Below, one piece after another: positions 47,278 to 62,057 of a stretch of DNA of 64,000 nt; position 1 is the first letter of the stretch, and the number at the start of each line of letters is the position of its first letter. Below the pieces are notes generated by a model. The model ran no database searches, was not told where the DNA came from, and saw nothing but the letters and a program-made list of their open reading frames with translations. A program made the translations under genes and the position numbers. This DNA comes from Pyrus communis (Eukaryota; Streptophyta; Magnoliopsida; Rosales; Rosaceae), in assembly GCF_963583255.1 (NCBI RefSeq), contig NC_084809.1:8720215-8784214 (forward strand). The letters run 5' to 3'.

Positions 47278-48951
47278 ATGGCTGTTAAGGCTTCAATCCT
47301 ACTAGTTCTCCTTGTGATCTTCTCCTCCACTTTAGCAGCGGTTGCCAGAGTTCACAACCACCGCAATCACAACTCGAATGCCTCCACTTTCGCCGGCATA
47401 CAACTGCCGGAGCACATGAGCTTCAAAGCCGTCTCCTCCTCATCCCACACCGGCTGCAGCGTCAGCTGCTCTAAAGTACCCAACCAAGCAGACTCAACCA
47501 TGGAAGAAGCTGAAGACTCCGACACCGACGAAGCAGCACCCGAATTGAACCCCCATAAACAGACTATGAAGCTCCACCTACGGCACAGATCACAGAACAA
47601 ACAATCCGAAAGAAAAAGTTCAGTGATCGAGTCCACAGTCCGAGACTTGGTCAGAATTCAAACCCTCCACACAAGAATCGTCGAGAAGAAGAATCAGAAC
47701 ACATTTTCAAGGCTGCAGAAAGATAAGAAACCGAAGCACCACCAATCAAATCAGGTTGTAGCCCCGGCAGCCTCGCCGGAGTCCTACACCAACGAGCTCT
47801 CCGGCCAGCTTCAGGCCACGTTGAAGTCCGGCGTCAGCCTCGGCTCCGGCGAGTACTTCATGGATGTTTTCATCGGTACACCCCCTAAACAATTCTCTTT
47901 AATTCTCGACACTGGCAGTGACCTTAACTGGGTCCAATGCGTGCCGTGCCACGACTGCTTCGAGCAGCACGGCCCGCACTACGACCCCAAAGACTCAACT
48001 TCTTTTCGTGACATTAGCTGCAAGAATCGGCGGTGTCAATTGGTTTCGTCCCCGGATCCTCCGCAACCCTGCAAGTCCGAAAATCAAACGTGTCCGTATT
48101 TCTACTGGTACGGAGACAGCTCCAACACCACCGGCGACTTAGCCCTCGAAACCTTTACCGTCAACCTCACGTCATCGAACAAGGCGGAGTTCAAGAGGGT
48201 GGAGAATGTGATGTTCGGATGCGGCCATTGGAACAGAGGATTGTTCCATGGGGCTGCAGGGTTGCTAGGTCTTGGCAGAGGTCCTCTTTCCTTTGCTTCT
48301 CAGCTCCAATCGCTGTACGGCCACTCGTTTTCCTACTGCCTTGTGGATCGAAACAGCGCCGCGAATGTCAGCAGCAAGTTGATTTTTGGGGAGGACAAGA
48401 ACCTCTTAAGCCACCCGAAACTGACCTACACTTCTTTGGTAGGAGGGAAAGAAAACCCTGCTGATACATTCTACTACGTCGAGTTAAAATCCGTCATGGT
48501 CGGCGGAGAAGCGGTGGACATACCGGCTGAGACTTGGAAATTGTCGCCGGAGGGTGCCGGTGGGACAATCATTGATTCCGGCACCACGTTGAGTTACTTT
48601 GCGGATCCAGCCTATCAAATTATCAAGGAGGCTTTTGAGAAAAAGGTCAAAGAGTATCCAGTCGTCAAGGACTTCCCATTTTTGGAACCTTGTTACAATG
48701 TGTCAGGTGTTGAGAAAATCGAGCTGCCGGAATTTGCAATTGTGTTCGCGGACGGAGCTGTGTGGGATTTCCCAGTTGAGAACTACTTCATCCAGATCGA
48801 ACCGCAGGAAATCGTCTGCCTGGCGGTGTTGGGGACTCCGAAATCCGGCCTTTCGATCATCGGTAATTATCAGCAGCAGAATTTTCACATCCTCTATGAT
48901 ATAAAGAAGTCTAGGTTAGGATATGCACCCATGAAATGTGCTGATGTTTAG
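47278..48951 (+). CDS. Nepenthesin-type aspartic protease (plant A1 family)
   Basis: A single-exon gene. ATG 47278 (MAVKASILLVLLVIFSSTLA, a signal peptide) is chosen over the upstream in-frame ATG at 47176, because 47176 lies inside the likely 5' UTR intron. The product is 557 residues. A propeptide of about 190 residues precedes GEYFMDVFIGTPPKQFSL. The two catalytic Asp motifs are LILDTGSDLNWVQC and IIDSGTTLSYF. Between them is the Cys-rich nepenthesin insertion (CVPCHDCFEQHGPHYDPKDS, then CKNRRCQLV). The C-terminus has SIIGNYQQQNFHILYD. All are canonical for secreted or vacuolar plant atypical aspartic proteases. The family is certain; substrate and precise orthologue are not. Confidence 0.95.
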   Translation: MAVKASILLVLLVIFSSTLAAVARVHNHRNHNSNASTFAGIQLPEHMSFKAVSSSSHTGCSVSCSKVPNQADSTMEEAEDSDTDEAAPELNPHKQTMKLHLRHRSQNKQSERKSSVIESTVRDLVRIQTLHTRIVEKKNQNTFSRLQKDKKPKHHQSNQVVAPAASPESYTNELSGQLQATLKSGVSLGSGEYFMDVFIGTPPKQFSLILDTGSDLNWVQCVPCHDCFEQHGPHYDPKDSTSFRDISCKNRRCQLVSSPDPPQPCKSENQTCPYFYWYGDSSNTTGDLALETFTVNLTSSNKAEFKRVENVMFGCGHWNRGLFHGAAGLLGLGRGPLSFASQLQSLYGHSFSYCLVDRNSAANVSSKLIFGEDKNLLSHPKLTYTSLVGGKENPADTFYYVELKSVMVGGEAVDIPAETWKLSPEGAGGTIIDSGTTLSYFADPAYQIIKEAFEKKVKEYPVVKDFPFLEPCYNVSGVEKIELPEFAIVFADGAVWDFPVENYFIQIEPQEIVCLAVLGTPKSGLSIIGNYQQQNFHILYDIKKSRLGYAPMKCADV

Positions 48952-51900
48952 AAGGTGCGGAAAAATTGTAAACATTTTTTTTTATTTTTAAGATTTTCCT
49001 TCTGACAAGGATCATAGGTGACATACAGAAATTATATTAATTGTTTTTTTTCTTCTGATTTTTTTGAAGTTTTAAGTGATTACATATTGATAGCTAGAAA
49101 GGGTTATAACCTGTATTTAAAAAAATGCGGAAATATTAATGCATTTTTTGTACATTTTTATACTGGTTCTTGTTATTGCCTTTTGATGGGTTTAATTTAA
49201 TAGAAAATTTCATTTTAATCATTGAAACAAATGACTTTTATGGTATAACTTATGTAAGATTAAGATTTAATTTTTGTCATTGATACATTTAGTCAACTTA
49301 TTTATTAATTATATTTGGATGTTTTATGTTTCTTTTCTCCTAATTTTAATGTATCTATCAAATTGATTCCTAATTTTCATTTCATTCCTCATAATTATTT
49401 TATTGTAGACATTTAGGTGAACTAAATTTTTTTATACAATATATTTCGATATAATTAATGTTCTTCATTTAGGTACATTAATTTATTTAATATATTTTAG
49501 TATATTCATTTATACAAACATTTAGGTACATTAATTCAATATAATACGTTTCAGTATAGACATTTAGGTTCACACATTTCAGTACAAACTTTTAGGTTCA
49601 TTATAATATATTTCGGTACAAACATTTAGGTACACACATTTCGGTATAAAGAAGTCAATTTAATATATTTCGGTACAACCATTTATGTACACTTATGTAT
49701 TTACATATTTTCTTATGTAACACTAATTTCTTTTAATGTTTTCTCATTTGGGTTGATTTATAATTGGAAGAACTAAAATGTGCATATTAATAAAATCAAA
49801 ATTTTAATGTGGAGACATTAAATAACAAACATAGAATATGAATTAAATAAAAGTACCCTTCAAAAGATTAAAATTAATATGTAATCTAACAACAAGTTTT
49901 TTTAAAAACTTCAATTTTTTTTTAAGGACTAATCTTCAAAAACACCGTAGTTTGATTGAATGAATCATTCTTTCATGAACAGTTATGAATGTCTTAACGT
50001 AAATAGGGATTTTGGAGGAAGGCTTATATTTAAAATTTAATTAATTTCATCGTTTTAGACCTAGAATTCTTCTCTGCTTCTTGGCAGATAGAAACACGTT
50101 ACTCTAACGAATTTGATAGTATTCCGTCTGTCAACTTTGATTTGATATTATGAAATTCTAATTCTTTCTTAACCTTTTATTTTTCTACGTTATTTTTGTT
50201 TATCTTGAAGCCTAACACTCTTTGGACTATATATTACTATGATGAATACCTGGTCAATTATTTAGGTGTATGAAAACTTTAAAATATATAGTGTGAATAA
50301 AACAAAGAACAAGTCAAACTGTTTGGTTTGGGCTGGCGCAACTTCTCTATTGATTTCAATTTCTGTATATACATTTGATATTACAAATTTACAAGTATAA
50401 TTAAGCTTACACAATTCAAAGGGGCTCTGCATACATGACATCAATAATTGACTTAAACTACCGCTACAAAACGTTAATTTTCGCATAACAATTTGTGATA
50501 ATGCCTTGGATATATTTGTCATTGTAGAAGAAATGAATAGGTTCCCATTTAGAGGACCATAGCTTTTGTCATAAGAGCAAAGTCAGCCTTGTTATGTAGA
50601 AAGAAATTTCCCAATATTGCTTTGCAAGGTGGCTTATTGGAGAAGATCATCTGAAACCAAAACTGATGCTAAGTCATCGTTTAGGGCTTCCAAGAGACCA
50701 ATTTGATATGCCTTCTTCTTTTTCTCAAAACTGTCTAACCCACCATGTATTAGTGGTTTCACCGCCTGCGGCGGAGATAACACTCGTCAACCTCCTGTTG
50801 TAACGGTGTTATCTCCAACTTTGTTACTTGAAGACCTTGACATATCTAAAGTTGGATGAGGGCAAGCCAAGTGAGATTCGACATTGAAAAGGTTTTGAGG
50901 CGACTCTAACAAGTCGAAATGTTCAAAAGGTTACTTGTTAAAGTTGACACATAACATGAATACGTAGGGCATTAGGACTTGCATTTTCTTGCCTTTAATT
51001 GCAAGGTACAAAGCATCATGGCTCACAACTATCTCTCTTTGCAAGTTGGGATTCGAGGGTCCGAGAAGACGAGACCAATCAACTAACTATTTCCAATGCT
51101 TCTGACCAGAAGTCGAGGGTTTCCATTCACATTCACAAGCTAGACCTGTTTGTAGAGATCAATTTACATGAATCGAGTTTTACCGACATAACATTCCATT
51201 TTAATAACATAATGTTAAAAAATTACACAAGAAAATTCCATTATTAGAACAAAATGCTACAATGGTTGTGAATATATTCTATATAAGTGTTTATCTTGCT
51301 TTCATGCTCTTGTTTGTGGCTTTCTCCAAGGGCAAATTCTTATATATGTAACCCAATATTTATGTCTCTCTTTTATATCTCTCGTGACCAGTGTGTAAAT
51401 TGAGTGATACTGAAGGGGGAATAAACAACCAGTTAAACGCTAGAATGTGCACCCTACTAGAAATGTTTGGGAAAAAGGAGCAATATGACACCCTTACTAT
51501 TCCAAAATTAACACCAAGTTGTAATCGCCATGGACGCAAAAAGAAGAGGTTCAGCTTTACTTAATTTTAATTTTTAGAGAAGCATGTTAAATCTCTCTCC
51601 CAACGAAGGACACAATTATAATATAACGACAACACAACGATAATGTAATGACGATATAATAAACATATTTTGACATTTTGTTGTAGAAATTATCAGTGTT
51701 TATTGTATCATCATTATATCATCGTTGTGTTGTCGCTATATTATCATTATGTCTTCAATATATAATCAATATGTGATAGTTACTTATCATTTCTGTAAAT
51801 GTTATTATACAAGAAAAGAGTGGTCTCGTCTTTTTACATCCATTTTTTGTTTTTGAAAATGGTCATTTTTTTATCTATCACAACCTGACGTCATTTTTGT

Positions 51901-52469
51901 AAGGAGTGTGTTATACACACATTTTTTTACTTTTTACGCACCCTCTTAATTTCCGGTTGCCGGATCGAATGAATTGAAGAAGATCAAAGAATAAAAATTA
52001 ATAAAGAGTGTAGAAGAAATAAAAAAAGATGCGAGTATATTACACCTCTTTTTGTAATGCCAAATTTTAAGGGTGTCATTTTTGTGCGTTTCCCATACAT
52101 TTGCCTCTTAACGCATGGAAAATAATGGGCTACTTGAGTCCTATGAAAGTTCAATGAAACCTAGCCCAGCCCACACTAGGGAGTCGGAAAACTAAATGGG
52201 GTACTTGAGTCCGATCAAAATTCATCCGAAAATTTGACCAGGAAAGGGAATCAAATCAACTAATCTTTCTTTTAGTTAATTTAATTTTTATTTTTTGGTA
52301 TTTTATTATAAATTTCAACGAGAGACTTGTATTCTTCTGATTTTATGTGTTGTTCGTAAACATAAGAAAAAGTTAAGAAGTAAAATAATTTTCTTACTCA
52401 TATTTTAATAATGCAAGAAACTCGAAATTCCAATTTCGTTCCGACTTATATATTTTTGGGCAAGAATTA
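48952..52469. other. Intergenic region with short repeats
   Basis: No gene recognised. Positions 49400-49700 contain about ten diverged copies of ACATTTAGGTACAYWMATTTCGGTAY-like units, a degenerate AT-rich minisatellite. A perfect 11-bp hairpin (GGAGATAACAC / GTGTTATCTCC) spans 50774-50818. Positions about 51616-51757 form a foldback (AACGACAACACAACGATAAT and its near complement). Positions 51905-52040 are related to 39735-39850. Confidence 0.45.
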
Positions 52470-52474
52470 AAATA

Positions 52475-52576
52475 TTGGGCCCATAAAATTTGGGCTTTTT
52501 TCAGTAGAAGAATAAAAGTTGGGCTCCTACATGAACTTTGAAGGCCCATACACACCAACCAGAGGAATTAGGGTTT
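52475..52576 (+). promoter_or_regulatory. Site II and telo-box promoter motifs of the eL20 gene
   Basis: Four TGGGCY/RGCCCA site II elements (about 52476, 52491, 52520 and 52542) are followed by a telo-box-like TTAGGGTTT at 52568-52576, all within 210 bp upstream of the start codon. This combination is the established signature of plant ribosomal-protein gene promoters, binding TCP and telo-box factors in dividing cells. Confidence 0.75.
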
Positions 52577-52686
52577 TTAAACCTTCACTTGATATAGAGT
52601 CGTGGAAGACAAACTGCTCTTGCAGCCAGCAGCCGTCAGCAGTCAGCAGCCAGAGCAGCGGCGTCTCTCTCCCTCATCGCAGAAAA

Positions 52687-54401
<1,715 letters not shown>

Positions 54402-55529
54402 TCTTGTTACCTCCTGCGGGTTCCCTTCCTCCGATGGCTTTGCATTTTAATTAGCTAAACTAATTACTCAAGTTTTGTTTTGTGGGAGTGAACATCCTTT
54501 TTTCTATTATCTGCGATGTTACAGTTTCGACGTGTCTTTACAAGTTTATAATGACGTTAATGAGCTTGGTATTTTATTTTATGCTTGCAATTTCGTCTAT
54601 GATGCTTCGCTTTCGCTCTGATTTCGTTAATGCATACGCCATGCTGCATGTAATCTGCATTTGCAGATGAATATATCGGGGACAATGTGTCACTCGATTT
54701 GTATCTGGTGAGATTTCCCGGCAACCAAGTGGAGGGACGCAGCGAACGTTTTCGCACTCGAACGTCTTGAGTTTGAATTACCGCCTTCACCAATATCATT
54801 TGATCTGAAAATCAGACAATGTGCTAAATAAAACAAAGTCAAGAAACGCTTCAGCACATATATCAAATTGTGATTTATCTTCTAGAAAGAATGATTCTTT
54901 AAACGTAGATAATCAAGTTTTTTTTGAACTAAAATACCAAAAGAATAAAGTGATTTCCGCATTCTTTTAGCATACCCTATTTATGTGTAATGGACGAGAG
55001 CGTGAAAATCATTTCCCCTTGTTTGTAACGACAATGGGTTTGGTGGCAGTAACACAAGTACAGCTACTTGTCAAAGGATAAAAACCATGGTGTAGTAGTT
55101 GGAGGTGGTGGTGGTGATTGTTGGATCTGGTGGTGGGTAGATAGACATTTGCTCTCTCTCTCTCTCTCTCTACCAAACCAAACATATGCTCTCTCTCTCT
55201 CTCTCTCTACCAGACCAGTTACTTGGGTTGCTATCAACAACAACAACACAACACTAAAGCTTCTCTTCACAACCCAACTTTCCTCTCTGCAACTTCTTCT
55301 TCTCTCGAAAAAGAACCACAATTCGACTGATAACGTAAGTTGTCATTTTTCGTTTGATCAATTGTCTCTGTTTCAGCTTTCATCTCAAAAATTTGAACTT
55401 CAGTGCTCCTAATTCTGGAACTAATTATCCTAATTATCTGGGATTAAACAGTTCATCTTTTCCTCACCTTCTGATTAATTTGCTTGTACAGTTTGTTGGA
55501 TTATAACCCGCGAGTTAATTATTCGTTAA
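54402..55529. other. Intergenic region and 5' UTR of the HIBCH-like gene
   Basis: It includes the eL20 3' UTR. Positions 55149-55208 carry two (CT)n tracts inside a duplicated phrase (GCTCTCTCTCTCTCTCTCTC + TACCARACCA), followed by CAACAACAACAC, typical of a plant 5' leader. A splice donor-like GATAACGTAAGT near 55329-55340 suggests a 5' UTR intron before ATG 55530. No other gene seen. Confidence 0.45.
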
Positions 55530-58481
55530 ATGGCTCAAGAAGTTGTAACTTCTGATGAGGTAATCTACCTTCTGCATTTCTAATTGCCTGAATCAAAAGA
55601 GAAATTTTGTTCTTTTACTTTTGCTGAATTACTGCCTGTGAATTACTTGATGTGTGTGTTTGTGGGAATAATCTCTTAGGTTATTGTTGGAGAAGAAATA
55701 GAGCGGGTGAGGTTGATCACATTGAACAGGCCTCGTCAATTGAATGTCATCTCATCCAAAGTGGTATGTTAAATAAAGTCGATATGCTCCTATTTGTGCT
55801 TTCTCTCGGGTTTTTTTCTGTTCTTAATTTAGTTTTTTACTGCAATCAGGTTTCTTTGCTAGCTGAGTACTTGGAAAAGTGGGAAAAAGATGACAATGCT
55901 GAGCTTGTAATTATCAAGGTTAGTTCAAACGATCCCGGAATCTTGAACTTCCATTGGTGCTCCTTGTTTAAAACGTCAATGTACAATGTTAACGAAGCAG
56001 TTCAACTTGGGCCACAAACGTAGGCATACAGATATTAGGTTTAGCCACTTGACATGCTCTGGTGTTCTTGTGTAGGGATCAGGCCGAGCTTTTTCAGCTG
56101 GCGGGGACTTGAAAATGTTCTATGACGGCAGGAAATCAAGTAAACGTTCTCTTTTGCGAAAATATTTAAGTTCCTAATGTATACCGAAAGTGAACTTGCT
56201 CATAAATCTCTTTTGGCAGAGGATCCCTGCCTTGAAGTTGTTTACAGAATGTATTGGCTTTGCTACCACATTCATACTTACAAGAAAACCCAGGTAATGC
56301 TTCAAAAGAAAGTAATCCTAGCTTTCTTGTGATGCATATATTTCAAGTTTACGTTATTGTTGAAGGTATCACTGAAACATTCATGTTATGGTTAGGTGGC
56401 TTTGGTCCATGGAATTTCAATGGGTGGAGGCGCATCTTTGATGGTCCCAATGAAGTTCTCAGTAGTCACTGAAAAAACTGTGAGTAACATCTCCATCTTT
56501 GGTGTTCGTCGGCTTGATATCTATTTCTGCACAGTGACATCAAAACTTTCTGTGGTATATTTCATGATAGGTTTTTTCCACTCCAGAAGCTAGTATTGGA
56601 TTTCATACAGATTGCGGTTTCTCATATATGCATTCCCATCTTCCTGGGTATCTCGGTAAGCATGCTGAAAAATGGAAAACAAAGTTTCCAGCATTTTTTC
56701 TGAAACTGATTGATATCATGTGGGGAATGCAGGGGAGTTTTTGGGCTTAACAGGAGCAAGACTGAATGGTAAGGAACTGGTTGCGGTTGGACTAGCAACC
56801 CATTTTGTCCCTCTTGAGGTAATTTTCTCACTCTTCACTATAACTTTTTCCCCCACCGAAAACCAAGTCTTGGAAAGTTGGAAGGATTGCCTCAAAAGAT
56901 TTGAAAATCTAAATGACTGCACTGTACCTTACTACATTTTCTCTGGTTGTTTTGAGTCATCGGTAACGATATCAGCTAAGTTGATATCAGTCTTCTTTGT
57001 AGTTATTATATCAAACTGAAATTTTATATTGAATTGGTTTTGTACAATGTGCATCAGAAATTATCCGATCTAGAGAAGTGTTTGATAAGCTTGAACTCCG
57101 GAAATGAAAACGCGGTCAAAGCTGCAATTGAAGAATTTTCTGTGGAAGTCAAGCCTGATGAAGAAAGTGTTTTAAACAAGTAAAAAAAAAAAATCTTACT
57201 TGCTGATTCTTAATTTCTAGTTCTACTTCAATCCTTCGAATCAACATTCAAAGCTCCTTATGTCGATATCATTAAGCTTTCCTCCCCTTACAGGCTGTCA
57301 ATAATTGACGAGTGCTTCTCCAAAGATACAGTGGCTGAGATTATACAATCATTTGTAAGTTGCTTTTTCTCATTTCTTAATTAACAGATAAACGAACAAT
57401 TGTAGATTCATGCATTTTCTCAAGCATAAATTCAACAAATGTGTTTGTTTCCCAGGAAGCAGAGGCAAAGAAAGAAGGAAATGGATGGATAGGTCCACAT
57501 CTCAAGGGCTTAAAAAGATCATCCCCTACGGGGTTGACAATAACACTGAGATCGGTATGATTTCTTGCAGTTTGATCAGATGCATATTGCGTTTTGAGTC
57601 CTCGTGGCCAAAGTATTGTTTGGTTAGCGGGGAATTTTCATGTGTTTCTGGTTAATGCAAGCCTGAAAGGCATACAAGATTTATGTTTTAAGACTCACCT
57701 AAAGATGCATCATCTGTTGTGGTCTTTGTCTCTCTTGATTTGAACATCCACGGGAATGCAACCCATGCGTAATTCCTTTTGCTTTCGATAGATGCATTGC
57801 GTGCTTAAGTTGCTTCTGCCATTTTATTCTCCAGATTCGCGAAGGCAGGAAGCAAACGTTGCCTGAATCTATGAAGAAGGAATTTAGACTCACAATGAAT
57901 ATACTGCGGTCCAAAATTTCTGAGGATGTTTATGAGGTAATTGTTGTATAACGATAACTAACTAGACCATATAACTATGGACATTCCTACGCTGAAAATA
58001 CCATCTCGCTCTCTGCTTTCGGAGTGTACTAATCTTGTATTTTGATATGAAGGGTATTAGAGCTCTCACTATTGACAAGGATAATGCTCCCAAGGTAATC
58101 CCTCTCTTTCCATTAATCATTTTCCGGTTCTATGTGTTACGACCAGAGATCAAATTATCTAAAGATTACAGTCATATCTAAAGACGAGAAAATGTGTATT
58201 GTTGTTGGTTGTAGTGGAACCCGCCGTCTCTTGACAATGTGGTGGATGAGAAACTAGACCTGGTCTTCCAGCCGTTCGAAGAAGATTTGGAGCTTCAGAT
58301 TAAGGAACAGGAAGAAAACAGGTAAGTGCGGCTTCGCGTCTCTTGTATCTGAACAACGCTGTGGCTAAATACGTAGTTCAACGGAAAAGAAAGAATGACG
58401 AGTTGCTTTTATTTACTCAATTTCAGGTGGGATGGCAAGTATGAGAATTCAGCTTATGCATCCTTGAAGGTGACTGAGTAA
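55530..58481 (+). CDS. 3-hydroxyisobutyryl-CoA hydrolase-like protein (crotonase family)
   Basis: Fifteen exons: 55530-55559, 55680-55763, 55850-55918, 56076-56139, 56220-56293, 56396-56479, 56571-56655, 56733-56818, 57058-57179, 57294-57354, 57456-57554, 57835-57936, 58053-58094, 58215-58321 and 58427-58481. They total 1164 nt, or 387 residues, and all junctions are in phase. The crotonase fold motifs are RPRQLNVISSKV, the oxyanion-hole GSGRAFSAGGDLKMF and GISMGGGASL, and the hydrolase acid pair in STPEASIGFHTDCGFSY. The family removes CoA from 3-hydroxyisobutyryl-CoA in valine breakdown or acts on related thioesters. No PTS1 is present (C-terminus ASLKVTE), unlike peroxisomal CHY1. From memory it is closest to Arabidopsis At1g06550, of the same length. 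Confidence 0.95.
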
Positions 58482-58820
58482 ACGAGATGTATATCTGGTC
58501 ACGGTTGAGCTTGTTCCTTAAAAGTATTATCTTATATCATTAGCGCAAGTATCGACGTTTTGTGTTGCATTTCTCCCAGCCTATTTGCATGAGTTGTTCG
58601 CCTTGATGAAAACCGTTGTAATGTAATTCAGATTCGGAGTATTGATTATCCATCCGAGACCCTGAGAACGTAATGTAATAAACTAGAGTGTTTCCTTTGT
58701 TCTGGCAGGATAGATATCAAATGTGGTCACGGACGAGCGGAACAAAGAGCGGGGAATTTGGAAACACACGACCAAAATTCATGAAATCGGTTTTGTAGTA
58801 CCAAAACTAAACTATGATCA
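58482..58820. other. 3' flank of the HIBCH-like gene
   Basis: Presumed 3' UTR and about 300 bp of non-coding DNA before the left LTR of the next retrotransposon. Nothing else is recognised. Confidence 0.5.
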
Positions 58821-59163
58821 TGATAAGAACCAGACCTGCAATGGCAGCTATGGTGACAGTGATGAAGGGACCGAGTAGAGAGAAAAGAGAGAAGGATATT
58901 CTATTGATTAATTCCACGATGCCATTACAATTTCCTCTGGCCACCATTTACCACGCGCCAGTGTATTTTTCCCCACTACATGTGTGCCAGCTGGACACCA
59001 CTAACTAATTAACTGGACTCCACTAAAGATTTAGGTGATTACAATTGAACCCAATTACAAAAAACCCTTACACTTTAACCCAAAATCCCTTACAAAACAG
59101 TCCTATATCACCGCTACTTGTTTATTTCTTCTACTGAGCGATCCTTCCTCACAATTCACAACA
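58821..59163 (-). repeat. 3' LTR of the chromovirus element
   Basis: It starts TGATAAGAACC and ends TTCACAACA on the plus strand (TG...CA). It matches 63744-64000, apart from a 19-20-bp indel near its start, a short indel around CCATTTACC, and a few substitutions. Confidence 0.8.
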
Positions 59164-59199
59164 ATGCTCTCCCCTTTGAACAACCTTGTCCTCAAGGTT

Positions 59200-60375
59200 C
59201 TAGAGTGGAAAATCTGGGTATTTGCTATGAAACTCGTCGAAATCTTCCCAAGTTGAGCTTGCTTCTTCTTGATCCTTCCATTGCACTAACACCTGCACCC
59301 TTGCAGCATTTCCCTTTCTGTACATCCTCCTAGCAAGTATGGCCTGTGGAATATTGTGAATCAAACCATCATCAGTGACTTGGGGTAGCTCAGTCTGTGG
59401 AATGATAGTTGGTCCAAGTTGATTCTTGAGACAACTCACATGGAAAACATGATGGATTCTTGTCTCCGGAGGTAGCTTGAGTTTGTAAGCAATCGGTCCA
59501 ACTTTCTCCAAAATTTCATAGGGTTCATAGTATCTTGGTTGTAGCTTATGGTAGCTATGTGGGGATAAGACCTGCAACTGATAGGATATCAGTTTCAAGT
59601 AAACAAAGTTGCCCACTTCGAAATACCTTTCAATCCTCTTCTTATCAGTATATTGCTTCATCCGGTTCTGTGCCACCACCAAATTATTCTTCAATATTGA
59701 CAACACCTTATCTCTGTTCATTAGCTCTTGTTCCACAATTTCCACCTTTGTAATGCCCATCTCATAAGGAATTATTTGTGGTGGAAGGTATCCATATACA
59801 ATCTCAAAGGGAGTATGTTTCGATGAAGTGTGAAAGGAGGTGTTGAAGCACCATTCAGCCCATGGTAGCCACTGAACCCATTTCCTAGGCTGCCCTCCTA
59901 CGAAACACCGCAAATAAGTCTCCAAGCATCTGTTCATTACTTTTGATTGCCCTTCACTTTGAGGATGATACCTCGAACTCATGCACAACTTAGAGTCCTG
60001 CAACTTAAAAAGTTCCTTCCAGAAAGCACTTGTAAAAACTGGGTCTCTATCACTCACAATAGAGTTTGGCATCTCGTGAAGCTGAAAATGTGTTCCACAA
60101 AGAGCTGCGCTATGGATGAGGCAGTGTAGGGGTGTGACATAGCAACGAAATGGGCATATTTGGAGAGCCTGTCCACCACCACCCATATAACAGATTTGCC
60201 CTTGCAACTAGGTAGACCAACAATGAAGTCCATACTGATATCACTCCAAACTTTTTGTCGTATTAGGAGGGGTTGTAACAATCCAGGGGGTGAGATATTC
60301 TCAATTTTGTTTAGCTGGCAGGTAGGACATTCAACTATGAACTGCCGAATGTCATGTTTCATTCATTTCCAGTAA
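59200..60375 (-). pseudogene. Integrase and chromodomain region of the chromovirus
   Basis: It contains the integrase zinc-binding remnant CPTCQLNK, catalytic core motifs DFIVGLP and VVVDRLSKYAHF, then PNSIVSDRDPVFTSAFWKEL and YHPQSEGQSKVMNR with the DD-E context. A C-terminal GPIAYKLKLPPETRIHHVFH segment follows, and finally a chromodomain-like end (VLVQWKDQEEASSTWEDFDE). There is a frameshift around 60055-60210 and a stop (reading YWK-stop) near 60363. The chromodomain in this class targets integration to marked chromatin. Confidence 0.88.
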
Positions 60376-60396
60376 AACCCTATTTTGAGTCGTTAA

Positions 60397-62057
60397 TTAG
60401 TATGTTTTCAGCACTCCCTGATACCCTGAGGATGGGGTCGAATGATGTTCTGCAATAATTTTGACTTTCCATTCAGAAGTTGGGCCTAACATAGTTCTTT
60501 TCTTATAACAAAGGAACCTGTTGTCAATAGAATAACAGCTCAAATTTGAATTGTCAGTGCCATCATGTGTAGCTTGTAGCAACATATTCTTTTTCTCCCT
60601 AACCCATGCATCGTGTTCACTACTCCTTCTCAACTCATCTAACCAACCTGCATAGGGGTAAGAAATGGCAACACACTCACTGATCTCACCATTGTTAGTG
60701 ACATGTTCTTGCCTCTGAGGTATATCATGCAGCCTTGACAGTGCATCAACTACCAGATTTTGGGCCTCTTGTTTATATTGAATTTCGTAGTCATACCCCA
60801 TGAGCTTGGAAACCTATTTTTGTTGAAAATGAGTACTTGCCCATTGACTTAAGAAGTATTTAAGGCTATTATGGTCAAATTTGATAACAAAATGCCTTCC
60901 CTGCAAGTAATTCTACCATTTTTTAATTGCATACACTATAGCAACCAACTTGCTCTCATAATTAGAAAGAGTTTGGTTTCGAGGACCAAGAGCTTGACTA
61001 GTGAATGCAATAGGTCGTCCTCTTTGTTGAAGAACAGCCCCAATGCCGCATCTGGAGGCGTCATACTCCAATTCAAAGGGCTAAGAAAAATTTGGAAAAG
61101 CCAAAACCTAGGGTGAGAGCATGATGGATTTAAGATGGTCAAAAGCTTGTACTGCTTCATTACCCAATGAAACTCATCCTTTTGAGTCAATTGATAGAGA
61201 GGGTGACATATCTTGCCATATCCCGGACCAAATTTTCGATAATATCCGGTTAACTCGAGGAACCCCCTTAACTCTTTGACAGATTTTGGAGTTGGCCATT
61301 CTTGTATAGCAGACAACTTAGAAGGATCAGCTACTACCCCTTTTTGAGAAACGATGTGCCCCATATATTCAACACTCGACTGTCCAAATAAGAATTTAGA
61401 TTTCTTAAGATACAATTGATTTCCCCTTATGACTTCAAACATAATCTGCAAGTGTTGTAAGTGCTCATCCCAGCTCTTATTGTAGATCAAAATGTCATCG
61501 AAAAATACCAACACAAACTTCCTAAGATATGGCTTGAATATATCATTCATCAATCTTTGGAAAGTGGCTAGAGTGTTGGTAAGTCCAAAAGGCATCATTA
61601 AAAATTCATAGTGACCCTTATGAGTTCGAAACGTAGTATTTTCAACGTCACTAGCTGTCATTAGAATCTGGTGGTAACCAGACGGCAAATCAAGCATAGT
61701 AAAGTACCTGGCACTATACAACTCATCTAATAGATCATCAATAAGGGGTATCGGGTATTTATCCTTGATGGTCAAGGCATTAAGTTCCCTGTAATATATA
61801 CACATTCTCCAGCTGCCCTCATTCTTCTTAACCAAAAGCACATGGAATGAGAAAAGACTATGGCTCGATCGAATGAACCCGGTAGCCAATAATTCTTGAA
61901 CTGCTTTCTCAATTTCTGTCTTCTGTAATGGACCATAGTGATATGGTCGAATGTTTAGTGGTTTTGCTCCTTGGACTAGAGGAATGTGATGATCATGGTC
62001 CCTGGGTAGGGGTAACTTAGTAGGGACTTGGAAAATATAGTCAAAGTGTTTAAACAC
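60397..62057 (-). pseudogene. Reverse transcriptase and RNase H region of the chromovirus
   Basis: RT motifs in order: KAVQELLATGFIRSS, VLLVKKNEGSWRMCIYYREL, TIKDKYPIPLIDDLLDEL, TMLDLPSGYHQI, FLMMPFGLTNTLATFQRLMN and catalytic VLVFFDDILIYNKSWDEH. It continues to LRGFLELTGYYRKF and a broken RNase H region (SLKYF, then VSKLMGYDYEIQYK). In-frame stops occur around 60810-60915, and the upstream boundary at about 62058 is also a stop, so no full polyprotein can be made. Confidence 0.88.
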
